The notes: generated from the sequence alone by a model not told the origin. A stretch of 64,000 bases of DNA from Candidatus Gallipaludibacter merdavium (GCA_017694875.1 JADIMG010000072.1:1-64000); one strand, 5' to 3'; positions 37,108 to 46,092 are shown, counted from the stretch's first letter. Made by a program: numbers and translations.

Positions 37108-37278
37108 TCAATCATTCAATAGTCTTTCATCATGTTCTTTGATGATTTCAGACACTATTTCTTTGGCTCTGAAAATACCATTCTTATATCCTTTGCCATA
37201 ATCTGTTCTTGCTGAGAGGTAGCTGGCATCTGAATTCAACCAATCAATTATTTCTTGTAGGATTTTTTTCTCTTTCAT
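37108..37278 (-). CDS. Small hypothetical phage protein, 56 aa
   Basis: From ATG 37278 (MKEKKILQEIIDWLNSDASYL). Helical, with YGKGYKNGIFRAKEIVSEII. Common style of Bacteroides phage small protein; function unknown. Confidence 0.55.
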   Translation of the reverse strand: MKEKKILQEIIDWLNSDASYLSARTDYGKGYKNGIFRAKEIVSEIIKEHDERLLND

Positions 37279-37316
37279 AACTATCTTAAATAGTGATATC
37301 CAGAAGGATATCGGAT

Positions 37317-37958
37317 TTATAACCAAAGTTTCTTTGCCAAATCGAAATTCTTTTGAGCTTCATTGACATCTTTTTTTGCATACGTCAAAGAGTATGAGTG
37401 TTCACGAGGATATTTGCCGGATTTCAGTCCTTCGTGATACTCTTTAGCTGCTGCTAACTTATGTTCATAGTAGTCCACGCTTTCAGGAATTGAAAGGTTT
37501 ATGGTATCAGCTTTGTTTGCCCAATACTGAGCTATTCTTTCATGCTCTCTGGCTTTCTCATCAAACTCTACGCTCTTGCCCATATTATTCCAGGCATCTT
37601 CAATTGCTTTTCTGTGTCGTCTTTCGCTATGATGGCCTACTTTGATAGGTTCACCGAGCGAGAGAAAATTTCTATCCTTGTTTGACTTCTCATAGTATTC
37701 ATTACTCTTCTGTTCAGCGGATGCAGCCCAGTTAAGTCTACGTTCGGCTTTTCGTTTTGCCCATTCTTGAACATTAAAGCCATCAGCGCGAACTATTGAG
37801 TAATAATAGAAGCCATCACGTTCAAATATCAGATTAAACACTATGCTTTCATTCTCTTTTCCGTGTTTGGTGGTTACAAGAATTGTTTCACCTTTTTCAT
37901 GCTTAGCATCGCATTTAGCAAGAAATACGTTTGGACAAAATTTGTAATATGTATTCAT
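37317..37958 (-). CDS. DUF3560 domain protein
   Basis: 213 aa. The DUF3560 hallmark is clear: KRKAERRLNWAASAEQKSNEYYEKS, then LGEPIKVGHHSERRHRKAIED and a long helical segment. DUF3560 proteins are widespread on phages and mobile elements; their activity is not known. Confidence 0.8.
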   Translation of the reverse strand: MNTYYKFCPNVFLAKCDAKHEKGETILVTTKHGKENESIVFNLIFERDGFYYYSIVRADGFNVQEWAKRKAERRLNWAASAEQKSNEYYEKSNKDRNFLSLGEPIKVGHHSERRHRKAIEDAWNNMGKSVEFDEKAREHERIAQYWANKADTINLSIPESVDYYEHKLAAAKEYHEGLKSGKYPREHSYSLTYAKKDVNEAQKNFDLAKKLWL

Positions 37959-38003
37959 AATTGTGTAGGGGATTATGCAGGGCGAAAGCTCTGCTAATTA
38001 AAC

Positions 38004-38186
38004 TTAGAACTTCTCAATCTTTAGATTTTCATTGATTATGAACTGACGACCACATTCACAGATTACGTAGGTGTCAGTAATGCGTGTTATCTTCCGTACT
38101 ACATCTTCGTGTGTTACATGATTACCATTTTGCAAATCACCTGAAATTCTGTATCTCAAACCTACTGTTACTTCTGTTGTTTTCAT
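38004..38186 (-). CDS. Small hypothetical protein, 60 aa
   Basis: MKTTEVTVGLRYRISGD..; a small beta-barrel-like protein. The start lies in the repeated context AAGAGCAATG. Confidence 0.55.
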   Translation of the reverse strand: MKTTEVTVGLRYRISGDLQNGNHVTHEDVVRKITRITDTYVICECGRQFIINENLKIEKF

Positions 38187-38199
38187 TGCTCTTACATTT

Positions 38200-38388
38200 T
38201 TACGCTTTATAGAATTTCCTGTTAGGATTCAAAGATTCCAATCTCTTTATAACATCCTCTGCGTTTTTCTCGGAACCGATGAACTCATGGAATGTAGGAC
38301 TTTTATATCTTTCACCATTTTTCTTGATTGAATAGATAAACGCACCTTTAGGAAAACCTTTTGAATTAATGTACTTCGTTGCTTTCAT
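38200..38388 (-). CDS. Small hypothetical protein, 62 aa
   Basis: MKATKYINSKGFPKGAFIY.., alpha/beta with IKKNGERYKSPTFHEFIGSEK. First gene after a promoter, and starts at AAGAGCAATG. Confidence 0.55.
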   Translation of the reverse strand: MKATKYINSKGFPKGAFIYSIKKNGERYKSPTFHEFIGSEKNAEDVIKRLESLNPNRKFYKA

Positions 38389-38419
38389 TGCTCTTAATCT
38401 TTAGTATATTATCGTTTAT

Positions 38420-38450
38420 GTAAAGATAGTGATAATATATTGATTACCAA
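38420..38450 (-). promoter_or_regulatory. Promoter (TTGG-19-TATCTTTACATA)
   Basis: Minus strand TTG at 38450-38448, 19-20 bases, TATCTTTAC at 38428-38420. Same extended sequence as at 49187-49217. The rest of 38389-38603 holds no gene. Confidence 0.7.
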
Positions 38451-38603
38451 AGTATTACGTCTTTTTATTTTCCTGTTAGCAACTTTGTTTAACTTAATGA
38501 ATGCACAAAAAAAGATACGCCTACTTTCACAAGCAAGCGTATCCAGAGCAATGAAAATCTCAGTAGGACTTACGAGATTTTACCACGAAAGAATATCACG
38601 AAT

Positions 38604-40124
38604 CTATAAAAAATCTTTGAATACATCATCCTCTGAGATTGATGCGTAATCATGAGGATAGAATGTATTGGCCAAAGCATCTGCATAGTCCGGCGACCGC
38701 TTTATGCGTTTCTTAATCTCTTCTTTTGGCTCGATGATTATGCTACCTGTACTGAGGAATTTCCATCGAGTTTCTGTAACTTCTTCCATAAACTTATCAC
38801 AAGGTGGGATAGCAGGGTTAAAACCGTTCTTTGGATTCAACCAATCTCGCATGGACCAATAACAATATGCACGCATATTTGCGAATGTGTACACACTTGT
38901 TATATCAGTCAGTTTCTGCGCCCCCTCCGAGTATTTGCATGAATACACATTTTTATAGCCAAGTTCTTGTAATCTGGAGAATACTCCGGCTCCTTCACCT
39001 ATAGTATCAACAAATGCCTTATTCTTTTTGTTGCCCAGATACTTGATGTGCATGCCTGCCACGTGCATGTGGTTCGCTTTTCCTGATGAATTGTGTACTT
39101 CAAACTCTGATACATAATTTCCATATCGAGGACATAATATACTTGCATCGCGTCCCATACCAGCAACGTCAGAACCAACACGACAAGATTTACCAATAGG
39201 TATATATCCTTCTTCTTTTAATTCAACCCATCGTTTATTTGCCAGCTCAACCCATTCGTATGGTATCAGAACATCTTCCGCTACCTTTGGAAACATACCA
39301 AGAACTTTTACACGAAACAAATCGTTTGGGCGATACATTCCACCTTCCCACTTAAAGTCTCCTTCTCCCTCATTGAATACATCACTTGATATAGGTGAAC
39401 ACCAGTTCTTCACCTTGTCTTTTACCCATTCATAATCAACTTGGCCAGCAATGACGATTTTCTTCTTAATCACATTCTCTGCATTAAGAGAGTTAAGCCG
39501 GAATTTAGCGAAGCGATCTGACTTCATCGCACGTGCTGCATAACCTGTAGTTACGTTAGGGTTGAACACGATAAGCAAACGAGAATTTCCCTGCAAGTTA
39601 CCTTCAATAGCATTATATATAGTTTCTGAAACACCAGATGCCTCTGTTACAGCAAACATTGTATTTACAGCATGGAAACCAGACCATGCTTCCGTTGCTC
39701 TATCGTCAGCCTTGAATCCAGTTAAAAACCATTCTTCATAATTTGTTCTTATGTCATTACTCACCAGACGACCCGGCAATATCTGAGCATTACGTAATAG
39801 ACGACGAACTTCTGGTGTCATGATGTTTGTTACTTGTCGTCCTGTCGGTGCCGTCATGGCTACTTTGGTATTCTTAACCAACCGACCGTTTTTATCAAAT
39901 CTTGGGGTAAGATAGAAAAAACATAAGCAAGCACATGCGGAAACAAAGTCCTTACCTCTTGATGTTCCACTGGCAACAGCTACCATTGGTTTGTACTGAA
40001 CAGCATCTATTATATCTTGCTGTTCTTTATCGAGGCGAGCTTTGAGGACGTCGCGGACAAACCTATTCCAATCCGAACGCCACAATTCCAAATACCGTTT
40101 TGCCTTTTCGTCATTATTCATCAA
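38604..40124 (-). CDS. Terminase large subunit
   Basis: 506 aa. ATPase part: Walker A variant ASGTSRGKD (about residues 51-59), Walker B region TMFAVTEAS (about 155). RNase H-like nuclease part: first Asp in RVGSDVAGMGRD, second in FVDTIGEGAG, third in SPDYADALANTF. Packages concatemeric DNA through the portal. Start overlaps the small subunit stop by 4 bases. Confidence 0.93.
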   Translation of the reverse strand: MMNNDEKAKRYLELWRSDWNRFVRDVLKARLDKEQQDIIDAVQYKPMVAVASGTSRGKDFVSACACLCFFYLTPRFDKNGRLVKNTKVAMTAPTGRQVTNIMTPEVRRLLRNAQILPGRLVSNDIRTNYEEWFLTGFKADDRATEAWSGFHAVNTMFAVTEASGVSETIYNAIEGNLQGNSRLLIVFNPNVTTGYAARAMKSDRFAKFRLNSLNAENVIKKKIVIAGQVDYEWVKDKVKNWCSPISSDVFNEGEGDFKWEGGMYRPNDLFRVKVLGMFPKVAEDVLIPYEWVELANKRWVELKEEGYIPIGKSCRVGSDVAGMGRDASILCPRYGNYVSEFEVHNSSGKANHMHVAGMHIKYLGNKKNKAFVDTIGEGAGVFSRLQELGYKNVYSCKYSEGAQKLTDITSVYTFANMRAYCYWSMRDWLNPKNGFNPAIPPCDKFMEEVTETRWKFLSTGSIIIEPKEEIKKRIKRSPDYADALANTFYPHDYASISEDDVFKDFL

Positions 40125-40471
40125 TCTTCAACTTCGTCTGGGAGTTCCATCATAAGTTTTTCAAATGGGTTTACCGTAACATCTTGCTCTATCTTTTCTA
40201 CATATCCACGCTTCTTGCCTTTTGTCTTTAAGTGAAAGATAATTGCAGTAAGGTTTCCGTCATTTATTTGTTCAAGCAACTTGCTCTCTGAAAAATCAAT
40301 CAGAGATTCCTCTACATCAGCCATTGCTTGTGCCAGTTTTGGGTCTTTGTCTCTCCACTGTATAAGAGTCCTTCTGCCAAGACCGAGAGCAGCAGCTGTA
40401 GCAGACATGTTGCATGCCTTCTTTTCATACACTTGAACAATTCTTTCGTTTGGAAAATCTTTTCGCTTCAT
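40121..40471 (-). CDS. Terminase small subunit
   Basis: 116 aa. N-terminal HTH (MSATAAALGLGRRTLIQWRDKDP) followed by an oligomerisation helix region and DGNLTAIIFHLKTKGKKRGY, standard for small terminases. It starts 26 bases after the second ATP-grasp gene, so the biosynthetic cassette and packaging genes are one transcription unit unless a promoter is hidden there. Confidence 0.88.
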   Translation of the reverse strand: MKRKDFPNERIVQVYEKKACNMSATAAALGLGRRTLIQWRDKDPKLAQAMADVEESLIDFSESKLLEQINDGNLTAIIFHLKTKGKKRGYVEKIEQDVTVNPFEKLMMELPDEVED

Positions 40472-40497
40472 TTTTATATGTGTTTTTTGTGCAATTA

Positions 40498-41313
40498 TCA
40501 GACTGTAGCAGAGTTAAGTACCGCTTCGATTGCTTGCTTATAGCTGTAATTCTTTATCACAAGAAGTGAGCGAGCAAACAATCCAGTAGGTCCAAGACTG
40601 GGTATGAGATTGATATCTATTGCATAGAAGTTTCCATTCAAATCTCTACGAAAATCTATACGGCTATGGTGCCTTATACCGATAATCTTGAATATATCGG
40701 AACAGATACTACCAAGCTGTCTTGCTTCACTTTCTGGTAATGGTTCGCAACAACCATCAATAATTGCTATGGCAGCATAATTGAATACACCGCTATCCAT
40801 GAAGCAAGATACTGTACATTCTGTTCCTTCGATAAAATCCTCTATGATTGGTTCTTCATTCAGTTCAGAAATCATGTAGGAGCATTGTTTGTGTACTTCG
40901 TTAATAGACCTACAGATACATCTGTCTGATATTCCTTTGTTTTCAGCTCCATATCTTGGCTTAACGAAATACGACTCTCCTTCCCGAATATCCTCCATAC
41001 GATAGTTGTTAGGAACCAATATACCACTTTGTCTAAGTAAGCATGACACTTTCTTTTTGTCTGCCGCCAACTCGTATAAGTCCGGTTCTTCTGCTGTTGA
41101 ACGTACTCCAGATTTTTTGATTCTTCTTGCCAAAGCATAGCTACCAGTCCGTAAAAGCACAATATCCCTTTTACCAACGAAATCTATATTGCAAGTTTCA
41201 TCTACTATACCGAGCTTGATATTGTCCTTACCAAGCGCCTCCTTGTAATAATTAAACACCGGATTGCTATTGCAATGCAGCATTTCTTCTTTACTTACTA
41301 CTGACCAAATCAT
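40498..41313 (-). CDS. ATP-grasp ligase, copy 2
   Basis: 271 aa. D-Ala-D-Ala-ligase-like ATP-grasp enzyme: YFVKPRYGAENKGI (phosphate-loop Lys and Gly loop), PIIEDFIEGTECTVSCF (adenine-binding ED.I.G.E), RIDFRRDLNGNFYAIDINLIPSLGP (Mg2+ ligands in F.AIDIN). It joins a carboxylate to an amine with ATP. A clear paralogue of the gene just upstream: both begin MIW and end near VLNSA, and all motifs align. Confidence 0.87.
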   Translation of the reverse strand: MIWSVVSKEEMLHCNSNPVFNYYKEALGKDNIKLGIVDETCNIDFVGKRDIVLLRTGSYALARRIKKSGVRSTAEEPDLYELAADKKKVSCLLRQSGILVPNNYRMEDIREGESYFVKPRYGAENKGISDRCICRSINEVHKQCSYMISELNEEPIIEDFIEGTECTVSCFMDSGVFNYAAIAIIDGCCEPLPESEARQLGSICSDIFKIIGIRHHSRIDFRRDLNGNFYAIDINLIPSLGPTGLFARSLLVIKNYSYKQAIEAVLNSATV

Positions 41314-41325
41314 AACTCTTACTTT

Positions 41326-42180
41326 TTAATCTTTTGATGCCGAATTTACAATGGACTTCAATGCATCAACATAGGATATATTTCCTGATAACAACAAACA
41401 TTTCGCATAATCAGCCAGTGGCCCAAGTCCGGGCAACAAGTTTATATCAATCAAATAATACACCCCCTTCATATCTTTCCGAAAATCCATCCTCGCATGA
41501 TGTTTCAACCCGAGTAACTTGAAAATATCAATAGCCGTTTTCTTCAATTCCACGTCATGTACAGCAGAACAATATTCCTCATATCCATCTTTTGATGCAT
41601 AAGTTTGGATGCCTCCAGCTTTACTACAATCCATTTCAATAGCATATGCCTGTACGATGGTACCGTTGTTCACACAAGCGACTGTGTATTCAGTACCATC
41701 AATAAAATCTTCAATGATAGAATTTTGGTTCAACTCAGCTCTTATGCGGTCCACCTGTTTGATAACATCTGCTTTAGATTTACAAATACAATCGGTAGTT
41801 ATACCCAAACTATCCTGTCCGAATCGTGGTTTTACAAAGTATTTTACACCATCCTTAACTTCTCCGATTGAGTACTTCTTTGGCGCTAAAATACCATGAG
41901 CTTGTAAAAAATCAGATAGAATGACCTTATCTTTGACCAATTCATACAGCAAGAAATTTTCAGAGGTGTTCTTTACTCCTTTATACTTTATCTTCTCGAT
42001 GAGCTTTCTGTTGAATGTTCTTGAAATAACAATGTCGTTTTGGTTGATGAAATCCAGTTCATCGTTTTCATCAACCACTGCGAGCTTAATATTATCACGC
42101 CCTAACGCTTCTTCATTGAAATGGAATACATGCTGGGAGCCATCACCCATTTCTGCTTCTGTTATAATCATCCAAATCAT
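41326..42180 (-). CDS. ATP-grasp ligase, copy 1
   Basis: 284 aa. Motifs: YFVKPRFGQDSLGI, SIIEDFIDGTEYTVACV, then RMDFRKDMKGVYYLIDINLLPGLGP. Compared with copy 2 it has an insertion around GGIQTYASKDGYEEYCSAV, so acceptor specificity may differ. Follows the ParB-fold gene by one base and precedes copy 2 by 12 bases. Expected reaction: ATP-dependent amide-bond formation on an amino acid or peptide carboxylate. Confidence 0.88.
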   Translation of the reverse strand: MIWMIITEAEMGDGSQHVFHFNEEALGRDNIKLAVVDENDELDFINQNDIVISRTFNRKLIEKIKYKGVKNTSENFLLYELVKDKVILSDFLQAHGILAPKKYSIGEVKDGVKYFVKPRFGQDSLGITTDCICKSKADVIKQVDRIRAELNQNSIIEDFIDGTEYTVACVNNGTIVQAYAIEMDCSKAGGIQTYASKDGYEEYCSAVHDVELKKTAIDIFKLLGLKHHARMDFRKDMKGVYYLIDINLLPGLGPLADYAKCLLLSGNISYVDALKSIVNSASKD

Positions 42181-42181
42181 A

Positions 42182-42877
42182 TCAATTCTGTATTTCGGTT
42201 AAACGTTCTTTTGCCAACTCAAGCAACTTGGCAAAACATATAGAAGGAGATTTGATATTAAACTGGTCACCAATCTCTTTTTGTAGTTTCAATAGTATCT
42301 CCTCATGTGGTTCTTGGTCAGCAAGCAGTACAATGTCGCTTTTTTTTGATTGTTCTCTTATATCACCTAATAGTGCATCCAACGCATCAAATGAGTTGGG
42401 ATATAAAATGATAGAAAACACAAAAGTATCCTTCATTACGGATATGTCTATTCCATTCGTATCGACAGGTGATATTTCATCAATGTTGATATGGGCAAAT
42501 TTCTTAAACTCTACAGTCTGTATTTGCTCAAATAACTTTTTCAGAATGTTCCTATTGTCTTGACCATGCAGAGAATTATGGGAAAGCTGGATAGCGATTA
42601 TCTCATCTTTCGTCAATTCCTCTTCATTGCAGTAAAGGATTCCTATATGCTTGTATCGAAGTTTTTTGCATGCCCTTAACCTGTGGTGTCCGCTTATCAT
42701 AACAAACCTTCCATCCTGCTTTTTATAGCAACATGGAACGCTACTAAGACCAGACCTGCCAATATTATCACATAAGGCAGCAAAATCCTCTCCGGACATT
42801 TCATTTGCATTCAATTCAGCTTCATCTATCAACTGAATATCCACCTGCTCATACTTCCATCTATTTTCGGTTTCCAT
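42182..42877 (-). CDS. ParB-fold protein of the amidoligase cassette
   Basis: 231 aa. N-terminal ParB/Srx domain: QLIDEAELNANEMSGEDFAAL, and the signature FVMISGHHRLRACKKL at about residues 53-68. No ParB-type HTH; the C-terminal ~110 residues are alpha/beta and unfamiliar (FVFSIILYPNSFDALDALL). Start overlaps the amidoligase stop by 17 bases. ParB folds can bind DNA, hydrolyse CTP/ATP or phosphorylate free serine (SerK/SbnI type); the context allows either DNA targeting or amino-acid activation. Confidence 0.78.
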   Translation of the reverse strand: METENRWKYEQVDIQLIDEAELNANEMSGEDFAALCDNIGRSGLSSVPCCYKKQDGRFVMISGHHRLRACKKLRYKHIGILYCNEEELTKDEIIAIQLSHNSLHGQDNRNILKKLFEQIQTVEFKKFAHINIDEISPVDTNGIDISVMKDTFVFSIILYPNSFDALDALLGDIREQSKKSDIVLLADQEPHEEILLKLQKEIGDQFNIKSPSICFAKLLELAKERLTEIQN

Positions 42878-44939
42878 TTTTCAATAGCTCTTTATATTTC
42901 TCAATCACTTCTTTATTGCTAACGAATACTCCGAGTTGGCCGCTATAAGCAAGATATGAAGATGTACAGTGCTCTTTTACCTTCGTATAAACGCCTCTGT
43001 ATTTCATGCTAACCGGCTTATGAGTGTACGCACAGCTAATAACTTTCTCTACCAATTTGTGCATAGAGCGACTTAATATGCGCTGGACTTCTTTTGTCTG
43101 TATGCAGTATAGAATAAACTTGCTGAGTTTGGGAATAGAGTTGTTTGTACAGAAATCTGTAAGCTGAAACAAATCATATCCCTTATGCTGGGGCAATGTA
43201 AATCCAAATCCACCAAGCGTATATTTATCGTACATCACAACAAAAGGATAGGTAGATGCCGAAACAGAATCTACTTTCTTTACGTACTTCTTTTGAAGCT
43301 CCTTTAGATAGCTTGAGCTAACTTTCAATATTTTGAGTTTGTTGGGGTCATCCAAGACCAAATCATCTGGCGGAACAATATCATCTACAGCTTCTTTATG
43401 CGACACATAAGATGTTTTTGCTTGACTGTTTAAACATGGCTTGTTGCAATAAAGGTATCTTCCGTCAGACCACCTTTCTCCACTCGAAGAATCAAACATG
43501 GTAATCTTGTACATGTTGCTCAGATATGGGCTATCACTGATATAGTAAAACCATGTATCTTCCGGCATATTTTGTACTAAATCGTAATACTCATTCCTTA
43601 TTGCAGGTATATCTAATTCAAGGTCGCTATTCTCACGAATCAACTTGAACGCCCTTTTCAAAAACTTATCTTTGCCGTAATTGAAAAAAATAGCCTTCTT
43701 ATCAATTATGGCTTCTTGTAAAGAACCTCGATGGTATTCACAAGAAGTTAGAAGTTTCATCAATCTATCACTTGATTTTTCTGTGTATTCGATTGACTCT
43801 TTCGCTTTGGCTTTTATTGCATCGAGAATAGAATCATTCCTTGCAGACTGACTCATGCAATATTTCTGCAATCCCTTGACATATAATGCCAGGGCAAGCT
43901 GTCTTGCTGGTGTCTTTTCGTTATATTGCTCCAGCCATTCCAGCATATTGTTATACGTTAATGACAACTTACCATTGGCCAACAAATATAGAACATGGCA
44001 ATATGGGTCTTGGCTGTATATCGAAACGGCCAACTTTTCCATAAAAAACAGCTCATAGTTATACAAGAAACTGTTTACGACACAAATCTCGCTATTCCCA
44101 TTTCTTTTGATTGCGTCATATAGAGCTGAAGCTTGCTTTGAATTAAACGCAATTGGCCTCGCCATAAATGTATCTATCGGACTATATGGATTTCCTTGAT
44201 AAATAAGCGGAATCAGTTCATCTGGTGTATCATATTTCAGTCCAGTAGCCTTTATAAAATCATCATAAGTATAGAGATTTTGGAAATCTTCAAGAGAGTG
44301 GCTTATTGCGTAATAAAACATTCGATAAGTCGAATAAACACAATCCATAGCCTTATAAAAGTCTGTAGTGGCATGGTATGTGCGAAACTCTATAGTCTTG
44401 GTTTTGAAGTAAGCTGATATGTTGATGGCATGGCGAATGAATCCTTTCTTGGAGTTGTTTGTGAACAATTCCTTTATCTGGTCGAATGTTTCTGCCTGCA
44501 ATATCCCATAATAATACTTCTCTGTAGGAATCGGCATAAGGTTGAATGTTTTTTCATCCCATTCTGATATTTTCGCATATTTCTTAATGAACGGATAGCA
44601 AACATAGAAAAACAGAAAAATGTTTTTTAGCTGATCTACCGACAAATCTCCAGCGTATATATGTACGTGAGTATAAACGCTCCACTTTATTTTTCCTCCG
44701 GCTTTTACCATAGATTCATACACGCCTCTAAGCTCATGCAAATCTTTCATACAAAGGCGTAAGGGTGGGGTATTTATTTCTCCACCAAAGACCTTATTGC
44801 ATGAGCCATCTGTATTCACGATTTCTTCATCACGGCTCCATGTATAACCTGACGGCAAAGTCACCTTTGCACGCTCTAAATCACACATTTCTATCTCAAT
44901 ACCAAAGGTCCTGCTTATTATGTCTGCTCTCTCTAACAT
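42861..44939 (-). CDS. Amidoligase (GCS-like fold) fused to a Mom-like GNAT domain
   Basis: 692 aa. Residues about 10-260 are a COOH-NH2 ligase of the glutamine-synthetase/GCS superfamily: FGIEIE (12-17), DGS (44-46), GGEINTPPL (52-60), THVHIYAG (90-97) and TIEFRTYH (182-189), the usual Glu, Asp, His and Arg set. A helical middle follows. Residues about 555-660 resemble a small GNAT domain related to phage Mu Mom: VVMYDKYTLGGFGFTLP, DLFQLTDFCTNNSIPKLSKFIL, THKPVSMKYRGVYTKVK. If right, one polypeptide both transfers an aminoacyl-type group and forms an amide. The start shares bases with the opine dehydrogenase stop (TAATG). Confidence 0.82.
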   Translation of the reverse strand: MLERADIISRTFGIEIEMCDLERAKVTLPSGYTWSRDEEIVNTDGSCNKVFGGEINTPPLRLCMKDLHELRGVYESMVKAGGKIKWSVYTHVHIYAGDLSVDQLKNIFLFFYVCYPFIKKYAKISEWDEKTFNLMPIPTEKYYYGILQAETFDQIKELFTNNSKKGFIRHAINISAYFKTKTIEFRTYHATTDFYKAMDCVYSTYRMFYYAISHSLEDFQNLYTYDDFIKATGLKYDTPDELIPLIYQGNPYSPIDTFMARPIAFNSKQASALYDAIKRNGNSEICVVNSFLYNYELFFMEKLAVSIYSQDPYCHVLYLLANGKLSLTYNNMLEWLEQYNEKTPARQLALALYVKGLQKYCMSQSARNDSILDAIKAKAKESIEYTEKSSDRLMKLLTSCEYHRGSLQEAIIDKKAIFFNYGKDKFLKRAFKLIRENSDLELDIPAIRNEYYDLVQNMPEDTWFYYISDSPYLSNMYKITMFDSSSGERWSDGRYLYCNKPCLNSQAKTSYVSHKEAVDDIVPPDDLVLDDPNKLKILKVSSSYLKELQKKYVKKVDSVSASTYPFVVMYDKYTLGGFGFTLPQHKGYDLFQLTDFCTNNSIPKLSKFILYCIQTKEVQRILSRSMHKLVEKVISCAYTHKPVSMKYRGVYTKVKEHCTSSYLAYSGQLGVFVSNKEVIEKYKELLKNGNRK

Positions 44940-46003
44940 TACAGATAATACAGATTTTCAATATAATCTTCAGCACCGAGCTTTTTGATTGTACGACCAT
45001 TCGCTCTGAAATCAACTCCCAAAGCATATTCAGCTAAGGTAATAAGCGAAGAAGTTACAGGAACAACTGTTCCAATTCGTGTAGCGATACTCTCCAATAA
45101 CACCAGACCCTGTGACACATCCTCTGTAATATATCTTGACTTTACAGACGTCGGACTAATCGCCCTATCATTGGATTCAGAATATGAATAAAAGCTTTCC
45201 TTTGGGTCTCCCAAGAATCCACCAGCTTTGAATACGTCAACAGGCGAACACCTTAACTTGCGAAGTACGCCTTTTTTTTCTTCATCTAATTCAAGCATGA
45301 TATTTAAGGTTGCTTCGTTTCCACGAGCATAAGCTTCTCTATACATACAAAAATTACCTTTGCTGTACTCTATTCTTGGAATACTCATTATAGACCCAAC
45401 AGTGTGCAATACCATATTGGGGTTAAGCAATGCCGATTCTAAGGTGTTGTAATCACAACTAAACCCATTATAGAGCTTCAGAATCTTTTCCATACATTCA
45501 TCTTTACGGTGTACCTGATATATGGATAGTGGGCTTTTGGTGAGTCGGCAGCCAACACGAAAAACTATGCCATGTATATCATCCTCTTCAACTCTTCCTT
45601 CAAGGTATGGTCCGGTTGTCTCTGCAATAATAGGCAACGAATTACAGTATTTTGCAAAATAGAATGAGGACATATAGCTACAAATGCATATCACAATTTG
45701 GCTACTTTTCAAATAACCACTTATGCGTCTTATCAAATCTTCATGGTACGTACTCTGTATAGTAACAAAAACCACTTCTGAATCGGCTACCTTACTAATG
45801 TCATGGGTCACTTCCTTTATATGTGATTTCTTATATTTGCCTTCCTCCTTTAGACATATAGCGTTATTGCCATTCTTTATTTTTTCAAATATATCTTCTT
45901 TTGAAGAACTCGTTTTTATCAAAGACACATCATGGCCAGATAAAGACAAATCTGCTGATATTGCTATACCAACGTTACCGCAACCCAATACTGAAACTCT
46001 CAT
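44939..46003 (-). CDS. Opine (octopine/nopaline-type) dehydrogenase
   Basis: 354 aa from ATG 46003. A Rossmann domain with GCGNVG at 8-13 for NAD(P)H, and the octopine-dehydrogenase helical domain: NPNMVLHTVGSIMS with the catalytic-type His, KSRYITEDVSQGLVLLESIA, and FRANGRTIKKLG at the end. The family reductively condenses an amino acid amine with an alpha-keto acid, giving a secondary-amine dicarboxylate; relatives make opines and opine metallophores. An in-frame extension to 46147 runs across a tRNA-like gene and is not real. Confidence 0.88.
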   Translation of the reverse strand: MRVSVLGCGNVGIAISADLSLSGHDVSLIKTSSSKEDIFEKIKNGNNAICLKEEGKYKKSHIKEVTHDISKVADSEVVFVTIQSTYHEDLIRRISGYLKSSQIVICICSYMSSFYFAKYCNSLPIIAETTGPYLEGRVEEDDIHGIVFRVGCRLTKSPLSIYQVHRKDECMEKILKLYNGFSCDYNTLESALLNPNMVLHTVGSIMSIPRIEYSKGNFCMYREAYARGNEATLNIMLELDEEKKGVLRKLRCSPVDVFKAGGFLGDPKESFYSYSESNDRAISPTSVKSRYITEDVSQGLVLLESIATRIGTVVPVTSSLITLAEYALGVDFRANGRTIKKLGAEDYIENLYYL

Positions 46004-46023
46004 ACTCTTAGATTTTAATCTGA

Positions 46024-46092
46024 GCGCAAACATGGACTCGAACCACAACCTTTGGCTGGAATGCCAACACTCTACCATTAAGCTATTTGCGC
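46024..46092 (-). tRNA. Phage tRNA-Gly-like gene (TCC) with 6-base anticodon loop
   Basis: Acceptor GCGCAAA/TTTGCGC, D arm GCTT AATGGTA GAGT, T arm TGTGG TTCGAGT CCATG, discriminator T as in bacterial tRNA-Gly, then CA. The anticodon stem TTGGC/GCCAA encloses ATTCCA, six bases rather than seven, with TTCC in the centre, so TCC (Gly) is the best reading. It sits 20 bases upstream of the opine dehydrogenase start, inside the leader of the cassette. Confidence 0.7.
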
